From contig CAYNWG010000049.1 of assembly GCA_964400865.1 (NCBI GenBank), positions 1 to 6,942 of the forward strand: a stretch of 6,942 nucleotides of DNA, in the 5' to 3' direction. The translations under genes and the position numbers were made by a program. Shown here piece by piece: positions 1 through 5,137 of the stretch. The notes below the pieces were generated by a model. That model had not been told where the DNA came from. It saw only the letters and a list, made by a program, of their open reading frames with translations, and made no database searches. Origin of the DNA: DAOQVB01 sp964400865. Its GTDB lineage: Bacteria > Patescibacteriota > Microgenomatia > UBA1400 > PJMF01. How positions within the stretch are numbered: position 1 is the stretch's first letter; every line of letters begins with the position of its first letter.

Positions 1-264
1 TTGGCTGATGCACTAGATAAGGTAAGCAGCAATTATCATTGGTTATTTTTTGACACGATTTGGTATAAGCGCGGTAAAGGATCACAAGCGCATTCCTTTT
101 TTGTATATCACGAACTACTGCAAAATGCGACGGTCTGCGTCATCTGGATTGTGATTTTATCTGTACTTCTAATCAGTGGTAACTGGAAAATACTATTTAT
201 ATTTGCTAGTTTTGGAGTACTGGCCACACTAATGCTCAAGGAAAAGGCGAGTGACAAAAACTAA
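1..264 (+). CDS. Small membrane protein of unknown function, possibly cut at its 5' end
   Basis: An open frame runs from the first base of the window to a TAA at 262-264, 87 codons. The first codon is TTG, but no stop lies upstream in the window, so the true start may lie outside and this may be only the C-terminal part. The first 42 residues are polar and aromatic-rich (WLFFDTIWYKRGKG near 14-27). They are followed by two likely membrane helices at about 43-59 and 63-79 and a short charged tail, KEKASDKN. I recognise no family motif. The end overlaps the next gene by 14 nt, which suggests co-transcription and translational coupling. The coding call is supported by the overlap geometry and the clean two-helix pattern; the function is unknown. 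Confidence 0.6.
   Translation: MADALDKVSSNYHWLFFDTIWYKRGKGSQAHSFFVYHELLQNATVCVIWIVILSVLLISGNWKILFIFASFGVLATLMLKEKASDKN
238..242 (+). promoter_or_regulatory. Shine-Dalgarno for the gene at 251
   Basis: AAGGA lies 8 nt upstream of the GTG at 251, inside the end of the preceding gene. It supports GTG 251 as the start. It also contrasts with several other starts in the window, which have a -10-like box at fixed distance instead of a ribosome binding site. Confidence 0.5.
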
Positions 265-556
265 ACCAGCGACAGAAAAACAAACATCTTTTTCCTCAAT
301 TGGATCTTTATTCGATGACTACAAAGTAGAAGATAAAGGTGGATATATTACTCAAGAATTTCAGGATTTTGGGTATCGTTTAGCCTGTGAATTAAATGAT
401 GAAAAGCATAAAAGTTTGTACATTAAAATGGCTAAGACCCTGCCTCGACACTTGCTAGAGGAAGCCCGCAGATTTGTATTTGATGCTCAATCAGCAAAGA
501 GCAAAGCAAAATTGTTTATGTGGAAGTTAAAACAACTTCGAGCTGGTAAACTATAA
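251..556 (+). CDS. Conserved hypothetical protein, 101 aa
   Basis: A soluble, mostly helical 101-residue protein starting at GTG 251, 8 nt after an AAGGA ribosome binding site. The first 17 residues are polar and probably disordered (TKTKPATEKQ). The rest looks like an ordered core: FQDFGYRLACELND at about 37-50, then a helical LPRHLLEEARRFVFDA stretch at 64-79, and a basic C-terminus rich in Lys, Ala and Leu (KSKAKLFMWKLKQL). There is no signal peptide or membrane helix. From memory, small proteins of this pattern recur in Patescibacteria, but I know of no assigned function. The basic tail could contact nucleic acid or membrane; that is only a guess. It overlaps the upstream gene by 14 nt and ends 2 nt before the GH3 gene, so the three may form an operon. 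Confidence 0.8.
   Translation: MTKTKPATEKQTSFSSIGSLFDDYKVEDKGGYITQEFQDFGYRLACELNDEKHKSLYIKMAKTLPRHLLEEARRFVFDAQSAKSKAKLFMWKLKQLRAGKL
544..552 (+). promoter_or_regulatory. Candidate extended -10 box for the GH3 gene
   Basis: TGG followed by TAAACT (547-552) fits an extended -10 (TGn + 4 of 6 matches to TATAAT). It ends six bases before ATG 559, the same spacing as at 2349, 2847, 4601 and 5138. It lies inside the last codons of the preceding gene, and no good -35 is visible. On its own it could be chance; the shared spacing is what makes it worth listing. Confidence 0.35.
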
Positions 557-558
557 AT

Positions 559-1755
559 ATGAAGTTGCCTAAAACTACCTTGATTCTGATTTTAATATTA
601 CTGTTTTTTTCAGTAATACTTGGATACAACTATGTGTGGCGACCATTTGCTGGAACTGTAGCAAATAATAATCATCTGCTGGATGACCAAGCTACCGATT
701 CTGGTGAGTTGGTTGTTGCCCCATCATCGCGACGATGGTTATTGGCCAACTTAACTCCAGAACAAAAAATTGGCCAGTTGTTCATTGTTCCGTTTGAATT
801 AAACCAAAGTAGCGCATCTGATGAGGCTGCATTACAGGAATGGCGCGCATTAGAACCAGGCGGTTTCTTATTGTTTGGCACAAAAATTAGCGCGATAGAA
901 GCCAAAAGATTTTCTTCTTTAGTGAGTCAAACAGTTGCGTTGGATAGTCTTCCGATAATTCTTGCTGTAGATCATGAGGGAGGCGATGTTCAACGACTTG
1001 CTGGTAACGGATTCTCTATTTTGCCAAGTGCCCGCGAACTTTGTCAACAGCCTGAGGATGTACGGGTTGCAGAACTTGACCAGTCAGCTCAAGAATTATC
1101 TCTCGCGGGCATCCATATGATATTTGGTCCCGCCATAGACGTAGCTAGCAGTAGTGGGGTGTTGAAGAGTCGTGCATGCAGTGGTGACCCAACACTAGTT
1201 AGTCAGTATGGTAAAGAATTTGTCACTGCTTTTTCTAATCAGGGTATTTTGCCAGTACTAAAACATTACCCTGGAATTGGTTCAATAGTCAGAGACTTAC
1301 ACACTAGTTTCAATCAGCAACTTGTATTAGCAAAGGATGTTGTGCCATTCAGATCGATATTGGATTCTTTCCCAAATATTGGTGTAATGGTTTCTCACAT
1401 GGGTGTTGTCAATCAAATTCCAAATCTACCATGTTCGCTGAGTGCTGATTGCATCGAACAATTGAAAAGTACCAACCCTCAGACTTTAGTAGTCAGCGAT
1501 TCGCTTACGATGAGAGCTGCTGCCTACGATGGTGAAACCAATACATACTCTCGGTCATTCGAATCCGTAACGCTCTCGGCACTTTATGCCGGGAATCAAA
1601 TATTGGTGTTTGGTCCCGAAACAACTCCAACAGAGTTACAAAAAGTCAAATCCGCGCTCGTTGCTCAATATGCCGTTGATCCATTGTTTGCTAGTCAAGT
1701 TGACGCAGCTGTTGAGCGAATCCTCGAAGCGAAAGAATATCAGATCTTTAAATAA
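559..1755 (+). CDS. Membrane-anchored glycoside hydrolase family 3, NagZ-like beta-N-acetylhexosaminidase
   Basis: A retaining glycosidase of the NagZ branch of GH3, which removes terminal GlcNAc from peptidoglycan fragments. Residues 7-25 form an uncleaved signal anchor with no lipobox cysteine, so the enzyme should sit outside the cell on the membrane, unlike cytoplasmic E. coli NagZ. The catalytic domain covers about 65-395, the usual size of a NagZ barrel. Visible motifs in order: LTPEQKIGQLF (65-75), VDHEGGDVQRL (137-147, substrate-binding Asp138), R205 in SRACSGDP, KHYPGIGSIVRDLH (235-248) and VVSDSLTM (311-318). D246 and H248 match the NagZ Asp-His acid/base dyad, at the same distance from KH as in Bacillus subtilis NagZ, and D314 matches the nucleophile. 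The usual PGHG is PGIG here. It starts 2 nt after the previous stop. The true substrate (own wall, host or neighbour muropeptides, other hexosaminides) cannot be read from sequence. Confidence 0.9.
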   Translation: MKLPKTTLILILILLFFSVILGYNYVWRPFAGTVANNNHLLDDQATDSGELVVAPSSRRWLLANLTPEQKIGQLFIVPFELNQSSASDEAALQEWRALEPGGFLLFGTKISAIEAKRFSSLVSQTVALDSLPIILAVDHEGGDVQRLAGNGFSILPSARELCQQPEDVRVAELDQSAQELSLAGIHMIFGPAIDVASSSGVLKSRACSGDPTLVSQYGKEFVTAFSNQGILPVLKHYPGIGSIVRDLHTSFNQQLVLAKDVVPFRSILDSFPNIGVMVSHMGVVNQIPNLPCSLSADCIEQLKSTNPQTLVVSDSLTMRAAAYDGETNTYSRSFESVTLSALYAGNQILVFGPETTPTELQKVKSALVAQYAVDPLFASQVDAAVERILEAKEYQIFK

Positions 1756-1766
1756 CTGGTCTTGTC

Positions 1767-2309
1767 ATGTCAAAAAGTACTCTTTGGAAAACTCTCAGTT
1801 CGAAAAAGATTTACGAAAATCCTTGGATTTCTTTGCGTCATGATGAGTTTCAAACACCAGGCGGAAAACGCGGAATATATGGTGTGGTAGGTGGTAAAGA
1901 TTTTTCGCTGGTGATTCCAAAAATCGGTGACGATTATTTTTTAATCGAAACATATCGGTATACCGTCAACAAAATGTCATTGGAGTTTCCTGCAGGTGGA
2001 ATTGAACCTACAGAAGAGCCACTTGATTCTGCTAAGCGAGAATTGGGTGAAGAAGCAGGTTTGGAATCAAATCAATTTAACAAACTCGGATTTTTATACT
2101 CTTCGAATGGATTTAGCACTATTGGTTGTCATGTTTTTGTAGCGGAAAATTGTTCTTTTATGCCACAAAAGCTAGAAGATAGCGAAGAGGGGATGCAAAT
2201 AAAGAAATTTTCACTCCACGAAATAGAGGAGTTAATTAAAACTGGAAAAATCACCGATGGCCCAACTGTTTCAGCGTTTTGTCTGTATAAACTAAAAGGT
2301 ACTTATTGA
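1767..2309 (+). CDS. NUDIX hydrolase, ADP-ribose pyrophosphatase type
   Basis: A 180-aa cytoplasmic NUDIX hydrolase. Residues 77-99 match the NUDIX box GX5EX7REUXEEXGU at every defined position: G77, E83, R91, E92, L93, E95, E96, G98 and L99. The glutamates bind the catalytic Mg2+. The box is preceded by SLEFPAGG (71-78), and the EFPAG form is typical of the ADP-ribose/nucleoside-diphosphate-sugar pyrophosphatases (NudF-like), which cut X-P-P-Y substrates to phosphomonoesters. An N-terminal beta-rich section (about 15-65, including YENPWISLRHDEF) fits the domain-swap region of that subfamily. The exact substrate is not certain. The gene starts 11 nt after the GH3 stop with no clear ribosome binding site and no -10 at the six-base spacing, so it probably depends on upstream transcription. 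Confidence 0.92.
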   Translation: MSKSTLWKTLSSKKIYENPWISLRHDEFQTPGGKRGIYGVVGGKDFSLVIPKIGDDYFLIETYRYTVNKMSLEFPAGGIEPTEEPLDSAKRELGEEAGLESNQFNKLGFLYSSNGFSTIGCHVFVAENCSFMPQKLEDSEEGMQIKKFSLHEIEELIKTGKITDGPTVSAFCLYKLKGTY

Positions 2310-2331
2310 TTCTACGAAAAACATTGTTGAT

Positions 2332-2343
2332 TAGTGTACACTA
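2332..2343 (+). repeat. 12-bp perfect palindrome over the -10 box
   Basis: TAGTGTACACTA is its own reverse complement and covers the whole candidate -10 hexamer TACACT at 2337-2342. A palindrome here is where a dimeric repressor would block RNA polymerase. A random 12-bp palindrome is expected about once or twice in 7 kb, so only the position makes it notable. Confidence 0.4.
2337..2342 (+). promoter_or_regulatory. -10 box of a probable leaderless promoter for the gene at 2349
   Basis: TACACT matches TATAAT at 4 of 6 positions and is followed by exactly six bases and then ATG 2349. Transcription would start on or next to the A of the start codon. This choice argues for ATG 2349 and against the in-frame GTG at 2334, which would put the -10 inside the coding region. 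No convincing -35 is visible. Confidence 0.5.
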
Positions 2344-2348
2344 GAGTG

Positions 2349-2834
2349 ATGAAGTTACTAAAAACCTTGCTGCCAAATCCAGTTGCTATTGGAATTGCTG
2401 GAATCTACTTTTTTTTGTCACTCATTCTCTCGTTTGATAAATTGCTGTCACTTTGGTTTCAAATACCCATTCTGGTCGTTGGTTTGCTGCTAGGTTTATT
2501 GTTGACCAACATTGATCGTAAGTACCTCCACCACTTGTATCGATCAAGCGAAGGTGAGGGTCTGGTAACGCAATCCTTGTTATTTCTTGGCTTATTTATT
2601 CCGTTATCTTTTTTTGTTGTGACCTCTACTGGTAGTATTCTAGGTGGAGGAATCATTGTTGGGTTTTTGGCAAGTACGACTGCCTCACTGTATGTCCTAC
2701 GAACAGACAAACAATTACTTGAAAAAACATATTTTTATCAGCTCAAGCGCCCACTCAGTCAGGTAGAAGTTCATTTAGTCATGGCAGCACTACTACTTTG
2801 GAATGTTTTGGTCTGGTTGTTTGCGTTGTTGTAA
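2349..2834 (+). CDS. Integral membrane protein of unknown function, five predicted helices
   Basis: A 161-residue hydrophobic protein counted from ATG 2349. An in-frame GTG at 2334 would add five residues, but ATG is preferred because a -10-like TACACT ends seven bases before it. Likely membrane helices are at about 12-29, 33-53, 76-93, 97-116 and 140-160. A basic, polar loop at 54-75 (NIDRKYLHHLYRSSEGEG) lies between helices 2 and 3. By the positive-inside rule it should be cytoplasmic, which also places the N-terminal MKLLK inside. A glycine-rich GSILGGGIIVG opens helix 4. I recognise no catalytic motif or family. Its stop abuts the -10 box of lgt, and the two genes are only 12 nt apart, so the protein may be functionally near lipoprotein maturation; that is guilt by association only. 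Confidence 0.85.
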   Translation: MKLLKTLLPNPVAIGIAGIYFFLSLILSFDKLLSLWFQIPILVVGLLLGLLLTNIDRKYLHHLYRSSEGEGLVTQSLLFLGLFIPLSFFVVTSTGSILGGGIIVGFLASTTASLYVLRTDKQLLEKTYFYQLKRPLSQVEVHLVMAALLLWNVLVWLFALL

Positions 2835-2840
2835 TACAAT
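2835..2840 (+). promoter_or_regulatory. -10 box of a probable leaderless promoter for lgt
   Basis: TACAAT (5 of 6 to TATAAT) begins on the base after the preceding gene's stop and leaves exactly six bases (GACTGT) before ATG 2847. There is no Shine-Dalgarno in that gap. The preceding stop TAA is in the same frame as lgt, so the start cannot lie further upstream. Confidence 0.6.
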
Positions 2841-2846
2841 GACTGT

Positions 2847-3632
2847 ATGTTTGGACTGACGTTTCACCCCTATGGGTTACTTATTGGGATTGCACTTGTA
2901 GCTGGTTGGGAATGTGTGCAGCGAGCTTGTTCGAGGTATGGATTTTCATTCAAGCAAATGCAGAAAATGTACGTGCTAATCATCACGATTGGCTTTATTT
3001 TTGCTCGAGTTTGGCATGGAATAACCGACTGGAGTATATATGCCCAAAACCCAATTGAATTATTGTATGTTTGGAATGGTGGTTTAAGTATTATTGGAGG
3101 GATACTTGGTGGTGGGTTAGCTGCAATAGTCTTACTGCTCACACAAAAGAAGCAAACAAGCTTCGGACAAAAACAAATTACATTGTTGGTGGTTACCGAC
3201 CTACTCGTACATGCTTTGCCGGTGAGTCAGGCAATTGGCCGGATTGGAAATTTTGCAAACCAAGAATTGTATGGTTTGCCAACTAAAGTACCTTGGGGAA
3301 TTTATATTGATCCAGACCATCGATTACAGTCAGTAATTACTCAAAGCCATTTTCATCCTTTATTTTTGTATGAAATAATTTTGAATCTCATCATCGTAGT
3401 TATAATCTGGCGAAAAAGGTGGGTCATTGGAGCAGGGCAAGCAACAGCTTATTACCTTGTTATCTATGGTATCGGTCGCCTGCTGCTAGATTTTTTACGA
3501 ATTGATCGAGGAGATTTAGTTTGGTTTGGTGTTAGCTTCAACCAATATGTGTTGTTGATGTTTGTTTTGGGTGGTTTGATGTTGCTTTGGAGAAGGCGTT
3601 ACCATGAAACGTCTACCAAAACGGGCAAATGA
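2847..3632 (+). CDS. lgt: Prolipoprotein diacylglyceryl transferase Lgt
   Basis: Lgt moves a diacylglyceryl group from phosphatidylglycerol to the lipobox cysteine of prolipoproteins at the membrane, the first step of lipoprotein maturation. The 261-aa protein is polytopic and of normal length. The family signature GRIGNFANQE is at 131-140 (R132, N134, N138, E140; the Arg is essential in E. coli as R143). HPLFLYE at 170-176 matches the conserved HPxxLYE. YGIGRLLLDFLR at 207-218 carries the counterparts of E. coli Y235 and R239. WNGGLSIIGG at 76-85 matches GGMSFHGG of E. coli, but the His (H103) is Ile83 here; Actinobacteria also lack that His, so activity is still likely. The N-terminal HPYGLL fits the family. 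The gene probably has its own leaderless promoter. Its last 34 nt overlap the convergent minus-strand gene. No lipobox protein is seen in this window. Confidence 0.95.
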   Translation: MFGLTFHPYGLLIGIALVAGWECVQRACSRYGFSFKQMQKMYVLIITIGFIFARVWHGITDWSIYAQNPIELLYVWNGGLSIIGGILGGGLAAIVLLLTQKKQTSFGQKQITLLVVTDLLVHALPVSQAIGRIGNFANQELYGLPTKVPWGIYIDPDHRLQSVITQSHFHPLFLYEIILNLIIVVIIWRKRWVIGAGQATAYYLVIYGIGRLLLDFLRIDRGDLVWFGVSFNQYVLLMFVLGGLMLLWRRRYHETSTKTGK

Positions 3633-4558
3633 TCAGAACCTACGGATGGTAAGATTTCTCGATAGGAGACAAGAAGTGCTTCATTGGTCAGAATGTGGTC
3701 GATGGGAATTCGTAATAATTTTGGTAGCTGACTTGGCCAAGATGGCTGAGCTCCCTGATTATTGCGTGTATCAATAAGGTTGGAGTCAATTAATAATTCT
3801 TGAAATGCTGGTGACCAACCAGTGCTATTAAAATCACCCATGACCAAGAGAGGGTTTGTTTGTGACGTTGCATACTCAGCAAGGTTATCAAATAACTCAT
3901 TTCTTGTTCGCGTATATTCGGCGGTAATGGGGGGTGGAGGATGTATGACGATAATTTTTAATTGCTTATTTGAGTTAAACTCTTGAATTGTTGCAACTAT
4001 TGAAGGGAATTTATTGTCGGTGAAATAGTGCGTGCTTGGCTGATCAGAAAAAGGTAGCTGAGAAAATACCGCTAACCCTAGTTTGCCTCTGCCTGATACA
4101 TGATATGAATATGGATGATTTGGTAGTTGATTTTTTAGCTGAACAAACTTTTCTGCAGATAGCTCAGCAACACCAATAATTTGAGGGTTGTTTTGAGTAA
4201 CAGAGCTGACTAGTGAGGAAAAATCTGTCGTTCCATAATTGATATTGTTAAAATAAACTCGGACAGTCGAGTGCTCAGCTTGGATGGTAGCAGATGCTTT
4301 GGGTTGAAAATAATATGGAAGTAAATAGATAGTTTGAGTGATAAAACCGATTGTGGCAACGAAAACAAAGATGGGTTTTTTCTGTAACAGAAAAAACCCC
4401 ACAAGCAAAAAAAATCCCACCATGTATTGGAAATGAAAATGCGAAAGCAGATCAAGTAAATAATAACTTGATCTAAAAAAACTAATGAAAGAAATAAGCA
4501 GAAGAGAAATTACAGAAACATAGCTCAAGATAGTTGCAAAACGAACAACATTTTTCAT
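3599..4558 (-). CDS. Membrane-anchored endonuclease/exonuclease/phosphatase (EEP) family protein
   Basis: A 319-aa protein with three N-terminal membrane helices (about 5-27, 41-58, 62-82) and a C-terminal EEP (DNase I-like) domain (about 97-319). EEP landmarks are all present: N105 in NNINYG, E132 in GVAEL (metal ligand), H206 in IVIHPP, GDFN at 241-244, IDHIL at 286-290 and GSDHLPV at 307-313. The catalytic set is intact. Positive charges at the N-terminus (K2, R6) and in the loop QKKP (59-62) put both inside, so the catalytic domain faces outward. The layout resembles VanJ/YafD-type membrane EEP proteins, which may act on lipid-linked phosphates, but an extracellular nuclease is equally possible. 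An in-frame TAA four codons before ATG 4558-4556 rules out a longer product. It overlaps lgt tail-to-tail and is divergent from the DUF192 gene. Confidence 0.9.
   Translation of the reverse strand: MKNVVRFATILSYVSVISLLLISFISFFRSSYYLLDLLSHFHFQYMVGFFLLVGFFLLQKKPIFVFVATIGFITQTIYLLPYYFQPKASATIQAEHSTVRVYFNNINYGTTDFSSLVSSVTQNNPQIIGVAELSAEKFVQLKNQLPNHPYSYHVSGRGKLGLAVFSQLPFSDQPSTHYFTDNKFPSIVATIQEFNSNKQLKIIVIHPPPPITAEYTRTRNELFDNLAEYATSQTNPLLVMGDFNSTGWSPAFQELLIDSNLIDTRNNQGAQPSWPSQLPKLLRIPIDHILTNEALLVSYREILPSVGSDHLPVLVDVSW
4373..4399 (-). repeat. Perfect 12-bp inverted repeat with 3-base loop inside the EEP gene
   Basis: On the + strand GGGTTTTTTCTG (4373-4384), TAA (4385-4387) and CAGAAAAAACCC (4388-4399) form a perfect stem-loop. 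In the minus-strand mRNA it encodes GFFLLQKKP, the end of the second membrane helix and the following basic turn. The arms are partly explained by Phe-Phe (TTT TTT) mirrored by Lys-Lys (AAA AAA). Confidence 0.8.
4385..4420 (-). repeat. Tandem 18-nt repeat encoding VGFFLL twice
   Basis: Residues 47-58 of the EEP protein read VGFFLLVGFFLL. The two 18-nt units (4420-4403 and 4402-4385 on the minus strand) give identical peptides but differ at several silent positions (GGA/GGG, TTG/CTG, CTT/TTA). This suggests an old in-frame duplication, held by selection for the membrane helix, or convergence on a hydrophobic pattern. Confidence 0.7.
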
Positions 4559-4584
4559 AGAAAATTAGGCGGCAACAAAAAATC

Positions 4585-4593
4585 AGTATATCA
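4585..4593 (-). promoter_or_regulatory. Candidate extended -10 for the EEP gene
   Basis: Read on the minus strand, TGA followed by TATACT is a good extended -10 (TGn plus 5 of 6). It ends 26 nt before ATG 4558, so it would give a short leader of about 20 nt without a clear ribosome binding site. It overlaps the opposite-strand -10 of the DUF192 gene. A weaker alternative, CCTAAT, ends five bases before the ATG. Confidence 0.35.
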
Positions 4594-4594
4594 T
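4589..4594 (+). promoter_or_regulatory. -10 box of a probable leaderless promoter for the DUF192 gene
   Basis: TATCAT (5 of 6 to TATAAT) is followed by six bases (GTAGCA) and then GTG 4601. The gap holds no ribosome binding site. The spacing supports the GTG start and the leaderless pattern seen at the other genes. Confidence 0.5.
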
Positions 4595-4600
4595 GTAGCA

Positions 4601-5089
4601 GTGAAAAAACTATTTTTCTTACTTTCTCTGGTGATCGGAATTTTTGTTGTTGCCCACTTAGTATCCAAACCAGTTCAGTTATCAAGCCTAAGCGATGGTG
4701 ATACTGCTCAATTAATCATTACTAGAGAGGGGTCAAATAAACTAATCGGGTCACTTTTTGTGAGCGTCGTTGTTTCACCAAGCGCACTAGAGCGTGGTTT
4801 GAGTGGCCAATTCGAGGTGCCCATGCAGGGGATGTTATTTATTTTGCCAGAGAAATCCATGCCAAATTTTTGGATGAAAGATATGCTGTTTGATTTGGAT
4901 TTGGTTTGGATTGACAACACTACAATTGTTGATATAACAAAAAATGCTCCGGCGCCTGACAAACAAACTCCACAAGATGAGCTTCCCAGATACAGCCCCG
5001 CAAAGCCCGCCACTCTAGTCTTGGAGATTCCGGCTGGGCAAAGCGAACAACTTGGATTGAGGGTGGGAGACACAATCATCACGAAGTGA
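4601..5089 (+). CDS. DUF192 family protein with N-terminal membrane anchor
   Basis: A 162-aa DUF192 protein; the family has no firmly assigned biochemical role. Residues 3-20 form a hydrophobic signal or anchor after MKK, with no cysteine anywhere, so it is exported but not a lipoprotein. The DUF192 domain covers about 50-160: VSPSALERGLSGQ (58-70), GMLFIL (77-82), FWMKDMLFDLDLVWID (90-105), RYSPAKPATLVLEIPAG (130-146) and LGLRVGD (151-157). These match the usual series of ERxxGLM, GMLF, FWMKNTxxPLD, YxP and VLExPAG in order and spacing. Start GTG 4601 is chosen because the anchor begins there, no earlier in-frame start codon lies in the gap, and a TATCAT box sits at leaderless spacing. It is divergent from the EEP gene with only 42 nt between starts. 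Confidence 0.92.
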   Translation: MKKLFFLLSLVIGIFVVAHLVSKPVQLSSLSDGDTAQLIITREGSNKLIGSLFVSVVVSPSALERGLSGQFEVPMQGMLFILPEKSMPNFWMKDMLFDLDLVWIDNTTIVDITKNAPAPDKQTPQDELPRYSPAKPATLVLEIPAGQSEQLGLRVGDTIITK

Positions 5090-5094
5090 TGGTT
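5074..5094 (+). terminator. Weak stem-loop across the DUF192 stop codon
   Basis: AATCATCAC (5074-5082), loop GAA, then GTGATGGTT (5086-5094) can pair over nine positions, one of them T-G. The stop TGA (5087-5089) lies in the right arm. The following bases are pyrimidine-rich (TTCCTTGTGCTTCTCTT) but not a true T run, so this may be a weak terminator or just chance. Confidence 0.3.
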
Positions 5095-5102
5095 CCTTGT
5101 GC

Positions 5103-5131
5103 TTCTCTTCATACCCTCAAGATGCTATGAT
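5103..5131 (+). promoter_or_regulatory. Probable leaderless promoter for the acidic 331-aa protein
   Basis: TGC followed by TATGAT (5126-5131) is a strong extended -10 (TGn plus 5 of 6). It leaves six bases before ATG 5138. A weak -35-like TTCTCT (5103-5108) lies 17 bp upstream of the -10. This is the best promoter in the window. An in-frame TGA at 5132-5134 excludes an upstream start. Confidence 0.65.
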
Positions 5132-5137
5132 TGAATT

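Noticed and set aside
1586..1843. Plus-strand open frame of 85 codons across the end of the GH3 gene and start of the NUDIX gene
   Set aside because: It is out of frame with two well-supported genes and its translation shows no motif; it is a shadow frame.
2334..2348. GTG at 2334 as the start of the five-helix membrane gene
   Set aside because: It would place the TACACT box inside the coding sequence; ATG 2349 has the same six-base spacing as the other leaderless starts and begins a typical MKLLK membrane N-terminus.
4373..4399. Programmed -1 frameshift site: GGGTTTT beside a stable hairpin
   Set aside because: The heptamer is in the wrong phase for X XXY YYZ slippage (codons read GGG TTT TTT), it lies within the stem rather than upstream of it, and the zero frame continues into a complete EEP domain.
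559..5089. Lipoprotein substrates for Lgt among the exported proteins
   Set aside because: Neither the GH3 nor the DUF192 N-terminal segment has a lipobox cysteine; both look like plain signal anchors.
4708..5112. Minus-strand open frame of 134 codons antisense to the DUF192 gene
   Set aside because: The opposite strand carries a complete set of DUF192 motifs; the antisense translation is Ser/Pro/Cys-rich without any recognisable domain and has no promoter or ribosome binding site.
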